Source: Rheinheimera nanhaiensis E407-8 (GTDB lineage Bacteria > Pseudomonadota > Gammaproteobacteria > Enterobacterales > Alteromonadaceae). From it: a stretch of DNA of 64,000 nt. Below are positions 21,195-30,728 of the stretch, piece by piece. The position numbers and the translations under genes are program-made. The notes under the pieces are model-generated. The model was not told where the DNA came from and ran no database searches. It worked only from the letters and a program-made list of their open reading frames with translations. The stretch spans positions 83,304 to 147,303 of the forward strand of contig NZ_BAFK01000010.1 in the NCBI RefSeq assembly GCF_000296695.1. The letters run 5' to 3'. Every line of letters begins with the position of its first letter. Positions within the stretch are counted from its first letter, which is position 1.

Positions 21195-22061
21195 ATGAAA
21201 AGAGTGTTGTTGTTTTTAGCCACTAACCTGGCGGTAATACTGGTATTAAGTATAGTGCTTAATATCGTTTTCAGCTTTTTAGGCGTAGATCGCAGCAGCA
21301 TTGGCGGCCTGTTGGTGTTTGCGGCGGTGTTTGGTTTTGGCGGCTCTTTTATCTCGTTAGCCATGTCTAAGTGGATGGCAAAACGCTCTACCGGCGCGGT
21401 AGTGATTGAACAGCCTCGTAATGCGACCGAGCAGTGGCTGGTAGCGACGGTGGCGCGTCAGGCTAAAGCGGCTGGCATTGGTATGCCGGAAGTGGCTATT
21501 TATGACTCACCAGAGATGAACGCCTTTGCTACCGGTATGAACCGTAATGATGCCTTAGTGGCGGTCAGCACGGGTTTGCTGCGCAATATGCGTGAGGATG
21601 AAGTAGAAGCGGTTCTGGCACACGAAGTGTCGCATATTGCCAATGGTGACATGGTTACCCTGACGCTTATACAGGGCGTGGTAAACACCTTTGTGATTTT
21701 CCTGGCGCGCTTAGTGGCCGGTATGCTGAATAACAACAGCAACAATAACCAGGGCGGTGGTTTAGCTTATTTCGCTACGGTAATTGTGCTGGAGCTGGTG
21801 TTTGGTGTGCTGGCCAGCATTATTGTGATGTGGTTCTCACGGCAGCGTGAATACCGCGCTGATGCCGGCGCCGCTAAGCTTGAGGGCAACCCGAATAAAA
21901 TGATTGCGGCGCTGGAGCGGTTAAAGTACAACCACGAAAGCCGGTTGGAAGGCAGCATGATGGCCTTCGGTATTGCCGGTGGTGGCAAAAAGTCTGAACT
22001 GTTTTTAAGCCACCCACCACTGGAAAAGCGTATTGCGGCATTGCGTAGCCGCCAGTTCTAA
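21195..22061 (+). CDS. htpX: Membrane zinc metalloprotease HtpX
   Basis: An M48B protease for quality control of inner-membrane proteins. It has 288 residues. There are two N-terminal membrane segments (about 5-25 and 35-55) and another hydrophobic pair around 155-215. The zinc motif is H143-EVSH-147, with the third ligand Glu expected in [14 protein letters not shown]. An AGAGG-like ribosome site precedes the ATG. It is convergent with yjdM across a strong terminator. Confidence 0.96.
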   Translation: MKRVLLFLATNLAVILVLSIVLNIVFSFLGVDRSSIGGLLVFAAVFGFGGSFISLAMSKWMAKRSTGAVVIEQPRNATEQWLVATVARQAKAAGIGMPEVAIYDSPEMNAFATGMNRNDALVAVSTGLLRNMREDEVEAVLAHEVSHIANGDMVTLTLIQGVVNTFVIFLARLVAGMLNNNSNNNQGGGLAYFATVIVLELVFGVLASIIVMWFSRQREYRADAGAAKLEGNPNKMIAALERLKYNHESRLEGSMMAFGIAGGGKKSELFLSHPPLEKRIAALRSRQF

Positions 22062-22069
22062 AGCTGGCA

Positions 22070-22101
22070 AAATGGGGTCAGAGAACTCTGACCCCATTTT
22101 A
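22070..22101. terminator. Bidirectional terminator with TGGGGTCAGAG arms
   Basis: AAAATGGGGTCAGAG-AA-CTCTGACCCCATTTT is a 15-bp perfect stem with a 2-nt centre, placed between convergent htpX and yjdM. The GGGGTCAGAG sequence recurs in many proteobacterial intergenic repeats, so it may be a repeat element reused as a terminator. Confidence 0.8.
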
Positions 22102-22443
22102 TTAGTCCTGCACCTTGCGAACAAATTCAGATTTTAAGCTCATGGCACCAAAACCGTCGATCTTACAGTCGATGTCATGATCGCCCTCTACCAGACGGAT
22201 ATTCTTTACCTTAGTGCCAATTTTTACTACAAATGACGAGCCTTTTACCTTTAAATCTTTAATTACGGTAACGGTATCGCCATCCTGCAATACATTACCT
22301 GCACTATCACGAATTTGCCGGCTGCTATCTGCATCTGGCACATTCGGGTTCCATTCGTGGCCACATTCCGGACACATTAGCAAAGCGCCGTCCTCGTAGG
22401 TGTAAACAGACTGGCATTTAGGGCAGGCGGGTAAGGTTGTCAT
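22102..22443 (-). CDS. yjdM: PhnA/YjdM zinc-ribbon protein
   Basis: A 113-residue protein from the ATG at 22443, with GGAG 7-10 bp upstream. The N-terminal zinc ribbon has CPKC and CPEC knuckles, and the C-terminal PhnA domain ([17 protein letters not shown]) is an SH3-like barrel. It was historically called PhnA but is not shown to hydrolyse phosphonoacetate in most species, so the role is unclear. A longer upstream frame exists but overlaps the promoter region of the aminotransferase and was not used. Confidence 0.93.
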   Translation of the reverse strand: MTTLPACPKCQSVYTYEDGALLMCPECGHEWNPNVPDADSSRQIRDSAGNVLQDGDTVTVIKDLKVKGSSFVVKIGTKVKNIRLVEGDHDIDCKIDGFGAMSLKSEFVRKVQD

Positions 22444-22606
22444 ACGGGCTCCAACATAGCGCTTGGGCGCAAAAACGCGCATTATAACCCAGTTACAAAT
22501 GGCCGTTGGCACTATTAATCTTTTGAATACTGGCAATAGCCGAAGCGGGCTGGTATCCACGGCGGTTTTTGCTATGGTAGGGCAAAATCCGACAGTGGGA
22601 GTTGTT

Positions 22607-23737
22607 ATGTTAGCTGCACCGAAAATAGACGCCTTTTTGCCACCCCGGCGTATTTTAATGGGGCCAGGCCCATCTGATGTGCACCCGCAAGTGCTGGCGG
22701 CGCAAGCCAGGCCAACCGTTGGCCACTTAGATCCGCTGTTTATCGGCATGATGGATGAGCTAAAGCAGCTGCTGCAATATGCGTTTCAAACCCGCAATGA
22801 AATGACGCTGGCGGTGTCGGCACCGGGCAGTGCCGGTATGGAAACCTGTTTTGTTAACTTGTTAGAGCCCGGCGATACGGTTATTGTTTGCCGTAATGGT
22901 GTCTTTGGTGAGCGCATGCGGCAAAATGTCGAGCGCTGCGGCGCCACTGCCATTACCGTAGATAACAGCTGGGGCGAACCAGTAAACCCGCAGCAGGTCG
23001 AGGACGCACTAAAAGCCAACCCGCAGGCAAAGTACCTGGCCTTTGTCCATGCCGAAACCTCAACCGGGGCCTTATCGGATGCTAAAACCCTGTGTGCCTT
23101 GGCGCAGCGGTATGGCTGCTTATCGATTGTTGATGCGGTCACCTCACTGGGCGGCGTAGAGCTTCGCGTTGATGAGTGGGGCATAGATGCGATTTATTCC
23201 GGCAGCCAGAAATGTTTGTCCTGTGTGCCGGGCTTGTCACCAGTGTCGTTCTCACCCAAAGCGGTCGAGCGCATCAAAGCGCGCCAACGGCCGGTACAAA
23301 GCTGGTTTTTAGATCAAAGCCTGGTGATGAGTTACTGGAGCGGCGGCGCTAAGCGCAGCTACCATCATACTGCGCCGGTGAATGCGCTGTATGCACTGCA
23401 TGAATCACTGCGGCTGTTGGCGGCCGAAGGGCTGGAGCAAAGCTGGCAGCGGCATAAGGACATGCACCAGCTGTTAAAGCAGGGCCTGACCGGGCTTGGG
23501 CTGGAGTTTGTCGTGGCCGAGCCGCACCGCTTGCCGCAGCTAAACAGTGTGTATATTCCACAAGGGGGCGATGACGCTGCCGTGCGCAAACAGCTGCTGG
23601 AGCAATACAACCTGGAAATAGGTGCAGGCTTGGGAGAGCTGGCTGGTAAAGCCTGGCGCATCGGCCTGATGGGCTATGCGGCACGGCGTGAAAATGTGGC
23701 GCTGTGCTTAAAAGCCCTGCAGACGGTGTTAGGCTAA
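22607..23737 (+). CDS. Alanine/serine-glyoxylate aminotransferase family protein
   Basis: A class V PLP aminotransferase of 376 residues, starting at ATG 22607 after GTGGGAG. The motifs are [10 protein letters not shown] near the N terminus, [20 protein letters not shown] (PLP-ring Asp) and the PLP Lys in [10 protein letters not shown] member of this group moves an amino group from alanine or serine to glyoxylate. The exact donor cannot be read from the sequence. The longer frame starting at 22463 covers the yjdM upstream region and is not supported by a ribosome site. Confidence 0.9.
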   Translation: MLAAPKIDAFLPPRRILMGPGPSDVHPQVLAAQARPTVGHLDPLFIGMMDELKQLLQYAFQTRNEMTLAVSAPGSAGMETCFVNLLEPGDTVIVCRNGVFGERMRQNVERCGATAITVDNSWGEPVNPQQVEDALKANPQAKYLAFVHAETSTGALSDAKTLCALAQRYGCLSIVDAVTSLGGVELRVDEWGIDAIYSGSQKCLSCVPGLSPVSFSPKAVERIKARQRPVQSWFLDQSLVMSYWSGGAKRSYHHTAPVNALYALHESLRLLAAEGLEQSWQRHKDMHQLLKQGLTGLGLEFVVAEPHRLPQLNSVYIPQGGDDAAVRKQLLEQYNLEIGAGLGELAGKAWRIGLMGYAARRENVALCLKALQTVLG

Positions 23738-23812
23738 ACATCGACGTCGTATTGGCTTTTTATGCGCTTAGCGCTATGTTCAGTACAACTTTATAAAAAG
23801 GAGTGACTGTGT

Positions 23813-24061
23813 ATGCCAATATCACCGCAATTGAATGCTGAAATCCGCGTGCTGACGTTGTTTAACCTCGACAGTGCGATGGAAGGTATTAAAGTGCATA
23901 AATCGGCTGATGCAGACACTGTTGCTGCCATCAGCCGTTTATATGAAAAAGGCCTGGTGACACAACAGGACGGTGGTTACCTGACCGATTTAGGTATTCA
24001 CTGTGCTGAGCATCTGCAAACCGCGCTACGTATTCTGGGCGCTGAAATGCAACCTTCGTAA
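23813..24061 (+). CDS. TIGR02647 family small protein
   Basis: An 82-residue acidic protein matching the TIGR02647 type (PISPQLNAEIRVLTLFNLDS opening and a winged-helix-like C terminus, VAAISRLYEKGLVTQQDGGYL). The wing-like R-L-Y-x-K-G-L-V-T segment resembles small DNA-binding HTH proteins, but the function is not established. A GGAG ribosome site lies about 9 bp before the ATG. Its last 36 bp overlap the end of the convergent transglutaminase gene. Confidence 0.8.
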   Translation: MPISPQLNAEIRVLTLFNLDSAMEGIKVHKSADADTVAAISRLYEKGLVTQQDGGYLTDLGIHCAEHLQTALRILGAEMQPS

Positions 24062-25975
24062 GGTATTGCGGTGTTGTTTTAGCTGTTGTTTCAGCGCAGA
24101 TAACGCCGCTGCATCATCATTGAAAAGCGCAAGCTCGTAGGACGTTATCAGCGCTAACAACAGTTGGCGCTGCTCATTCTGTTGCTGCTCTGCCAGCATA
24201 CGTAAAAACGCTGACAATGGCTGGTGCGCCGGCTTATGTCGCAACATAGCGGACAGCGTCTTGCTTAACAGGCGATAAGCCTGCGGCTGTGTTGGACGTT
24301 CACGGCGTCGCCACCATAGCAGAGCGACAACCAACAAGGCTAATACCGTAATAAATGCCAGCCCATAGGCAAAGCGCTGCAAATTTTGCCTTACCTGTTG
24401 CCACAGGTCGCGCTGGTTATCGTCGTTAAAACCCAATACCCATACCGACCAGTAGTAATCCAGGTGCATCAGCTGCTGCCTTAGGTTATTAAGCAAGGCG
24501 TTACGTTGCCAGGGCGAGGTCAGCAGCTGACGCTGCTCAGCAGATAATGCATCATCTAAACTGGATAAAATGCGCTGTGGCGCCACGGCGGCTGTTGGGT
24601 CAAACTGCTGCCAGCGGCCCTGATCTGCATATTCGACCCAGGCATGGGCTTCACGCTGGCGCACGGCCAGATAGCCTTGCTCCGGGTGCCAGTCACCGCC
24701 CTGATAACCGCCAACTACGCGGGCTGGTATACCGGCGGCGCGCAGCAGCAGCGCAGTAGCAGAGGCATAATGACTGCAAAAGCCGGTGCGGCTATCAAAT
24801 AAAAACTGATCAACACTGTTTGCGCCAAGCAACGGTGGGGTCAGGCTGTAAAAATACGGCTGCTGGCGAAAATGGCTGGCAATGGCGTCAATCAGCGCCG
24901 GCACTTGTGGATGTTGCGCTTTGAGCTGACGGCCAAAGGCCAGCGTTTGTTCGTTGCCGGCTGGAAGCCGCAGGTTCAGCTGCTGCTCCTGCTCAGACAG
25001 TACCGCCACTGGCTGCAGTTGGCTGCTAAGCTGATAACTGGTGCGCTGGCTTACCGGCTTGGTGGCAAGCACCAGGCCGGAGGGGGCAATATTCACATTA
25101 GCACTGCTTTGCCATGGGTTAGCCAGCGCAAATAAACTGCGTTGCTGACTGGCCTCGGCGATAATACGGTAATCTAGCGTTGCCTCTGCTGGCGTGGCGC
25201 CCTGATGAACGTTGCGATAATTGCTACCAGAGCGCAGCGGGTTTTCCTGCCAGCGGCGGCCATCAAAATCTTCATACAAACGGGCGCGCCAATACAATAA
25301 TTGCCGCTCTGGCACACCGTTTTCAAACTCGACGCGAAATGCCAGGCTATCGTCTTGCACTAACTGCTCAATACTGCCCGGATCCAATGTATCGCTTAAG
25401 CCTGTGCTGGCAACCTTGGCGGTGGGGATCTGCCAAAACGGCGGTAAACGTGGAAACAACAAAAACATCGCCAGCCAAAGCGGCAGGATAATCAAAGTGG
25501 CACGAGCAATATTGGCCGGTTTAAGGTTGCTACCGGCTGGGGCGAACAACAGATAATGGCTGTACATATTGGCAAACAGGGCGGTGATAATAACCAGCGC
25601 CACCAGCATGTTCTGATGCAGAATAAAGCAGCAACCGATAAGAAAGTAATGTACCCACACCAGTTGCCGTGCTTCAAACAACTGCCGTAGCGCCAGTAAC
25701 CGTAATACGGCGGCCAGCAGCAGAATTTGCAGCATAAAGTTAAGCACACCGGCTTGCTTTAAGTTAAACAGCAGAGCCACCGCAACGCAGGCGCCAATGA
25801 CATTGACGGCTTTGAGGCTAAGACTGGTGTTGGCGTAAACCAGGGTGGCAAAACGTGTTAGCAGCAGCGCCGCGAAGATTAAACTTACCCACAGCGTAAA
25901 GGCTTCCTGTAACAACAGCAAAAACGCCAGTTGTAACCCCAGCCAAACCACCATTAAGCGTTTTTGTTTTAGCAT
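24026..25975 (-). CDS. Transglutaminase-like membrane protein (TgpA/DUF3488 type)
   Basis: A 649-residue inner-membrane protein starting at ATG 25975, which overlaps the DUF58 stop (ATGCTAA). The N terminus holds about six membrane segments (residues 8-190), then a periplasmic transglutaminase core with catalytic C400 (TGFCSHYA), H444 (AHAWVEY) and D459 (FDPT). One more membrane segment follows near residue 545, and then a cytoplasmic tail. The Pseudomonas homologue TgpA is essential, but its substrate is unknown. It is the last gene of the moxR-DUF58-tgpA operon. Confidence 0.9.
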   Translation of the reverse strand: MLKQKRLMVVWLGLQLAFLLLLQEAFTLWVSLIFAALLLTRFATLVYANTSLSLKAVNVIGACVAVALLFNLKQAGVLNFMLQILLLAAVLRLLALRQLFEARQLVWVHYFLIGCCFILHQNMLVALVIITALFANMYSHYLLFAPAGSNLKPANIARATLIILPLWLAMFLLFPRLPPFWQIPTAKVASTGLSDTLDPGSIEQLVQDDSLAFRVEFENGVPERQLLYWRARLYEDFDGRRWQENPLRSGSNYRNVHQGATPAEATLDYRIIAEASQQRSLFALANPWQSSANVNIAPSGLVLATKPVSQRTSYQLSSQLQPVAVLSEQEQQLNLRLPAGNEQTLAFGRQLKAQHPQVPALIDAIASHFRQQPYFYSLTPPLLGANSVDQFLFDSRTGFCSHYASATALLLRAAGIPARVVGGYQGGDWHPEQGYLAVRQREAHAWVEYADQGRWQQFDPTAAVAPQRILSSLDDALSAEQRQLLTSPWQRNALLNNLRQQLMHLDYYWSVWVLGFNDDNQRDLWQQVRQNLQRFAYGLAFITVLALLVVALLWWRRRERPTQPQAYRLLSKTLSAMLRHKPAHQPLSAFLRMLAEQQQNEQRQLLLALITSYELALFNDDAAALSALKQQLKQHRNTLRRLHFSAQNT

Positions 25976-26931
25976 AATGCCAGTGCCTGTAAACAACGTT
26001 GTAACTGTGCCGGCCCTTTGGCCTGCGCTACAGTCAACGCCGGTAGTTTAAGCCCATAGCTGGCACCGCTTTGCTCCAGCGTCAGTAAGTCGCGACTGGC
26101 CTGGCGTAAGGCGCGCTCCAGCGCATCGCCTGATACGGCCGGTACCACTACCCAGTCGCTCTGTAGCTGGGGTGGCGGTGTCTGCTGTTGCCTGACAACC
26201 GGTGTTGCCGGGTCGCGCGCTAAGCGTTTCCATACCAGATGGCGGATACTGTCCCCCTGTCTGTAGGCTGAGAGGGTATCATCACTGACTTGCTGACGGG
26301 TAGAGGTTTGGTCCTGCTCTGGCATGATACCGGCTGCCGGGCTCTGCTGTGCTGGTGACGGATATACCCAGTAATGCTGTAACAGCGCAATATAACTAAA
26401 GGCCTGCCATAAGCCAAACGGATACTGGCTGCTGACTTTGATTCTGGGCAAGGTATATTTGCCGCGTTTACCGGCAGCGATATTCAGCGTAATGGCCGGT
26501 ACACAGCGCTGACTAACCACCTGATGCTGCTGGCCGGTGAACTGCAGCCTTAACATCCGGTGGCGGTTGTTGTCATTAGCTGCCGCAATCAGCTGCAGGC
26601 TTAGGCCAATGTCCTGCTCAGCGAAGCCTTCACCCGGTGCTAAACTGCTTAGCGTAAGCCCGCTAAGGTTTTGATAACACAGCACTATGCTTAGCAAAAA
26701 CAGACTGAGCAACAAATAGCTTAACAGCAAAATCAGGTTGTTCTGGTAATTGGTGCCCAGCAGGTACAGCAGCACAATCAGGCCGAAAAACCACCAGCCA
26801 TAGCGGGTTGGCAAGATAAAAATCAGCTTTTGTACCAAGGTAACACTGGGCACTGCGGGCTGGCGTTTGTCCAGATAACGGCTTAGCAGACGCCAGTACA
26901 ACGGATACAGCGCTTTGGTTAGAGCTGACAT
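25969..26931 (-). CDS. DUF58 domain protein
   Basis: A 320-residue membrane protein with two hydrophobic segments around residues 40-80 (WWFFGLIVLLYLLG and LLSYLLLSLFLLSIVL). The DUF58 core follows, with its usual motifs in shortened form (SQYPFGLWQAF and YRQGDSIRHLVWKRLARD). DUF58 proteins commonly partner with MoxR ATPases and resemble von Willebrand A-type scaffolds. It overlaps moxR by 13 bp and the transglutaminase gene by 7 bp, so all three are one transcript. The role is probably in envelope assembly or maturation (inference). Confidence 0.9.
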   Translation of the reverse strand: MSALTKALYPLYWRLLSRYLDKRQPAVPSVTLVQKLIFILPTRYGWWFFGLIVLLYLLGTNYQNNLILLLSYLLLSLFLLSIVLCYQNLSGLTLSSLAPGEGFAEQDIGLSLQLIAAANDNNRHRMLRLQFTGQQHQVVSQRCVPAITLNIAAGKRGKYTLPRIKVSSQYPFGLWQAFSYIALLQHYWVYPSPAQQSPAAGIMPEQDQTSTRQQVSDDTLSAYRQGDSIRHLVWKRLARDPATPVVRQQQTPPPQLQSDWVVVPAVSGDALERALRQASRDLLTLEQSGASYGLKLPALTVAQAKGPAQLQRCLQALALC

Positions 26932-27827
26932 GGCGTTTGTTGCAGTAATACCTGGCTTAAACGGCTGTCCTGTGCCGATGAGGCAGGGTCAAGCCGGTGC
27001 TCGGCGACATAAGGAAATACCTGCTGCACATCAGCGGCACTGACATAACTGCGCTCTTCCAGCAGGGCAAAGGCTTTTGCCGAGCGCAAAATGGCTTTAG
27101 AGGCACGCGGCGACAATGGCAGCATATCGCTGCGATGGCGGCTGTTGTTTACCAATGCTAACAAATAATCCAGTAGCGCATCTGAGGCATGCACCTGCGG
27201 CACCTGTTGTTGCAGCGCACGTAATTGCTCGGTGTTGAGTTGCTCAGTTAACAGTGTCAGCCTGGATTGGTTGTTGTCGTGTTTCAGTAATTGATGTTCA
27301 GCCTGATGATCGGGAAAACCCAGCGATAGCCGGAACATAAAGCGGTCTAATTGCGACTCTGGCAGGGGCGAGGTGCCAGCGTGAAACAGGGGGTTTTGCG
27401 TGGCAATAACAAAAAACGGCTTCGGCAGCGGGCGGGTTTCACCGTCAATTGATACCTGCTTTTCTTCCATGGCTTCGAGCAGCGCACTTTGTGTTTTCGG
27501 GCTGGCGCGGTTAATTTCATCAGCCAGCAACACCTGGCTAAACACCGGCCCGGCCTGAAAATGAAATTGCTGTGAACGGGTATCATAAATATTCATGCCG
27601 ACTAAGTCGCCCGGTAGCAGATCATTGGTAAACTGCACCCGACGATAGCTCAGGCCAAGGCTATTGGCCAGCGCGTGTGCCAGCGTGGTTTTACCCATAC
27701 CGGGCAAATCTTCCAGCAGTAAATGCCCCTCGGCTAATAAACAACATAACGCCAGGCGGATTTGCCGCGGCTTACCCAAAATAACCTGATTCAGGCTTTG
27801 TTCTACGTGATGCAACTGTGTTAACAC
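26919..27827 (-). CDS. MoxR-family AAA+ ATPase
   Basis: A 302-residue AAA+ ATPase of the MoxR type, with a GTG start at 27827 preceded by AAGGAG. Walker A is G43-MGKTT-48 (LPGMGKTTLA), Walker B is LLADEINRASPK, sensor 1 is FVIATQNP, and the C-terminal lid contains LSPRASKA. MoxR proteins act as chaperones for partner DUF58/VWA proteins. It is the first gene of the operon, with DUF58 and transglutaminase genes following. Confidence 0.95.
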   Translation of the reverse strand: MLTQLHHVEQSLNQVILGKPRQIRLALCCLLAEGHLLLEDLPGMGKTTLAHALANSLGLSYRRVQFTNDLLPGDLVGMNIYDTRSQQFHFQAGPVFSQVLLADEINRASPKTQSALLEAMEEKQVSIDGETRPLPKPFFVIATQNPLFHAGTSPLPESQLDRFMFRLSLGFPDHQAEHQLLKHDNNQSRLTLLTEQLNTEQLRALQQQVPQVHASDALLDYLLALVNNSRHRSDMLPLSPRASKAILRSAKAFALLEERSYVSAADVQQVFPYVAEHRLDPASSAQDSRLSQVLLQQTPCQL

Positions 27828-27916
27828 CGGTACTCCTTACTGCTTGGCGATTGACCGTGCTTATTGATAGCTGGCAGAGGCTTAATAGTAACTGCGCATG
27901 GCAGAACTGCAACTAT

Positions 27917-27942
27917 AAAAAAGGCGGCTTGCGCCGCCTTTG
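27917..27942 (-). terminator. Terminator after the subtilase gene
   Basis: On the minus strand AAAGGCGGC-GCAA-GCCGCCTTT is followed by TTTATAG. It lies between the protease stop and the moxR start and would end the protease transcript. Confidence 0.75.
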
Positions 27943-27960
27943 GGTTAACATCAGCCGTGA

Positions 27961-30441
27961 TTAGAAGTTTACTACCAGCTCTGCTGAGCAGGCATCGGTA
28001 CCCGCTAAACAAATTTTGTAGCTTACAGCTGCGGCCTGAGAAGTAAAGCGATCACGATAGCGGCCAGTATTGTCAACCGTATCGACCAGGTTACCGTCTC
28101 GGTAGATATCTACCATATCAGCACTGCCGGTAAAGCGCAGGTCAACAATGGTTGAACCGGTGCGGGTACGCACTGAGCGCTGCAGGCTTAACTGCAGATC
28201 AGTATTGGCCTCACTTACCGTTACCGTTTTGCTGATAGTGTTGCTTAAACCGGTAGCATCGGTAGCAGTCAGGCTTACGTTGTAAGAGCCTGATGCAGCA
28301 TAGCTATGGCTTGGGTTAGCGTCTGCTGAGCTGTTACCGTCACCAAAATCCCAGCTCAGGCTGCTGATATCATCGTCAGCATCAGTGGATAAATCAGTAA
28401 AGTTTACCGTCAGCCCCGAAGCGACGAAGCTAAAGTCTGCTACTGGTGCCACTGGCACCGGCGGTGTCTCGTCGTCTGACAAGGCAGTAAGCGTCAGATC
28501 CCAGCTGTTCAGTGTGCCGGTATCCAGGCCGGCGTTGTCAGACACCAGTAAGGTCCAGTCGCCTTGCATTTGTTCGCTGTTAAAGGCATCGGTTTGCCAG
28601 CTTTGTACTATATCATCGGCACTGCCACCGGTGCGGTTATGCAGCGTATGCTCAGTACCCTCGGGTGAGCGTAGCTTGACAATCAAATCGCCTTGCCAGG
28701 TATGGGTAATGTTGACGCCGACGTTAGTGCCAAATACAACACCATTTTGCGGCACATTGATAACGCTGGTTATCCCTTCCGCGTTATTGTCTGGAATGGC
28801 AATTGGCGTGCTGTTGCTGTAGTCGTAGTCATTAAGCCCTTGCGGCAGCACACTTAAACTGGCGTTAACCGATTTAACCAGCTCGCCGGTTGCGGCATCG
28901 GTACCGGTGATGGTGAACTGGTAGTTGCCCCAGGGCGTGTCTGCACTGGTCGGCGCGCTAAGCATCAATGTTTGGCCAGGCTGAGCGGTTGATGCCGATA
29001 AGGTGACACCCTCTAATGCTGGCTGTGCACTTACGCTAAGTTCAACATCGCCTGTCCAGTCAGCAATATTGCCAACATTCAATGTGTATTGTGCGGTATC
29101 GCCAGCAGTGATTTGCTGATTACGCGGCGTTAGTGACAGTTTAAACGATGGCGTCGGATCTGCTTCAGCTAACGCATTAACCAGATTTAACCGCTTACCT
29201 GATACAGTTTTACCTTCTAAAGCGGCTAAGGTGTCACCGGAGTCCATTAAAATGGCTTTCATTTCCAGCGGGCTTAAATCCGGGTTAATCGACCACAGCA
29301 AGGCCGCTGCTCCGGCAACATGAGGCGATGCCATCGAGGTGCCAGAATAAGACGCATAACCACCACCAGGAATGGTAGACAGGATAGCGGAGCCGGGTGC
29401 ACCTAAATCAACCGAGGTTAAACCATAGTTTGAAAAGCCTGACATGGCGTCGTTACGATCGGTTGAGGCGACAGATACGATAACGTCAAGATCATAGGCG
29501 GCAGGGTACATTGGCGCTGAATCGGCGTTACCGCCGTCGTTACCGGATGCGGCAATAAACAAAATACCGGCATCACCACCAGACTGAATGGCGGCGCGCA
29601 GGGTTTCAGAGTAACCACCGCCACCCCAGGAGTTGTTGGTGGCTTTAATATCGACACCGTGGTTCAGTTTTAAATCTGTGAAGTAGTTAATACATTCAAT
29701 AGCACCTGCCGTACTGCCGCCCGTTGGGCCAAGGAACTGGCAGGGCAGCAGCGTAACATTCCAGTTAACGCCAACCACACCAACGCCGTTGTCACCAGAG
29801 GCGCCGATAGTACCGGCGACATGGGTACCGTGACTGTCGCTGTCCATCGGATCCTGCGCCGCATTTAAGGTTGAATAACCATAAGTGCTGCCTGGCAGGT
29901 TGCCTGGATTAACCCAGCGGTTAGCAATCAGATCCGGGTGGTTGTAGTCCATACCGGTATCAATAACACCGATAATAATATCCTGACTGCCGGTGGTAAT
30001 ATCCCAGGCCTCCACCGCCTTGATATCAGCGCCAGCAGTGCCGCCGCTTTGACCGGTGTTTTGCAGGCCCCACAGCTCACCAAAACGTGGGTCGTTCGGC
30101 GTTGCTAAGGCTTTTAACGGAAAGTCAGGCTCGGCAACTTCAACTGCGGCATGCGCGGTCAGCTTTTTAATTAACCGGTCGCGGTCCACGCCTTTAGGCA
30201 CCTGAACTTTAACGATACGGCCATCTGCGACATAGCGCATCTTCATATCGCGGCCCTGAGCATCCAGCTGGCGTAAGCTGGCGCCGTTGCGTGTTATCAC
30301 ATCGACCCGCTCTTGTTTTGATACGCCGGGTTTAAACATTACTAATATCGAATCTTGTGCTGCGGTGCCAGTGTTAGCCAGCGCTGTGCCTGAGAGCAGG
30401 GCTGCTGCAATCGCTGCTGCCAGCATAGTCTTTTTATTCAT
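27961..30441 (-). CDS. Secreted subtilisin-like serine protease with P and PKD domains
   Basis: An 826-residue S8 protease from ATG 30441. A signal peptide (about residues 1-23, ending ALA) precedes an I9-type propeptide (about 31-105). The catalytic triad is D161 (VIDTGMDYNHPD), H204 (DSHGTHVAG) and S369 (SGTSMASPHVAG), with the oxyanion Asn in NNSWGGGG. After an immunoglobulin-like stretch come a proprotein-convertase P domain (about 525-640), a PKD domain (about 650-735, with WDFGDGNSSA) and a C-terminal beta domain with two Cys. It is exported and probably degrades external protein. It is divergent from the curli genes; any functional link is inference. Confidence 0.94.
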   Translation of the reverse strand: MNKKTMLAAAIAAALLSGTALANTGTAAQDSILVMFKPGVSKQERVDVITRNGASLRQLDAQGRDMKMRYVADGRIVKVQVPKGVDRDRLIKKLTAHAAVEVAEPDFPLKALATPNDPRFGELWGLQNTGQSGGTAGADIKAVEAWDITTGSQDIIIGVIDTGMDYNHPDLIANRWVNPGNLPGSTYGYSTLNAAQDPMDSDSHGTHVAGTIGASGDNGVGVVGVNWNVTLLPCQFLGPTGGSTAGAIECINYFTDLKLNHGVDIKATNNSWGGGGYSETLRAAIQSGGDAGILFIAASGNDGGNADSAPMYPAAYDLDVIVSVASTDRNDAMSGFSNYGLTSVDLGAPGSAILSTIPGGGYASYSGTSMASPHVAGAAALLWSINPDLSPLEMKAILMDSGDTLAALEGKTVSGKRLNLVNALAEADPTPSFKLSLTPRNQQITAGDTAQYTLNVGNIADWTGDVELSVSAQPALEGVTLSASTAQPGQTLMLSAPTSADTPWGNYQFTITGTDAATGELVKSVNASLSVLPQGLNDYDYSNSTPIAIPDNNAEGITSVINVPQNGVVFGTNVGVNITHTWQGDLIVKLRSPEGTEHTLHNRTGGSADDIVQSWQTDAFNSEQMQGDWTLLVSDNAGLDTGTLNSWDLTLTALSDDETPPVPVAPVADFSFVASGLTVNFTDLSTDADDDISSLSWDFGDGNSSADANPSHSYAASGSYNVSLTATDATGLSNTISKTVTVSEANTDLQLSLQRSVRTRTGSTIVDLRFTGSADMVDIYRDGNLVDTVDNTGRYRDRFTSQAAAVSYKICLAGTDACSAELVVNF

Positions 30442-30728
30442 AACTGTTCCCATATTTAATTAGTTGTTAAATATATGCTTATTATTTAGCACAATTATGG
30501 ATAGCACGATTCAGCCTGCTGATTAAACTAAATTGTAAAATTAAACCTTTGTTACTAGTTTGTTTGGCGGCCTAATTGTTAATGCTATTATGTAAATATT
30601 TGTTATTAATGGTTTAATTGTTCAACTTGTTTTGCCGCCTGATAATGTAAATTAGTTGTTTATTACTATTGATAGTTTTTGTTACTGCTTTAGCCTAGGT
30701 TTTTGCTACAACAGGAAAGGACGTTCAG
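30442..30728. promoter_or_regulatory. AT-rich divergent region between protease and curli genes
   Basis: 287 bp, markedly more AT-rich than its surroundings, with no open gene. It must hold the promoters of both the protease and the csgB operon. GGCGGCCTAATTGTTAATG and GCCGCCTGATAATGTAAATT are a loosely mirrored pair of possible regulator sites. In other bacteria, curli promoters have long AT-rich control regions that bind H-NS, IHF and CsgD. No specific box was identified. Confidence 0.5.

Noticed and set aside
22463..22606. Upstream extension of the aminotransferase gene
   Set aside because: The extra 48 residues overlap the yjdM promoter region, have no ribosome site, and are absent from the usual family opening [10 protein letters not shown].
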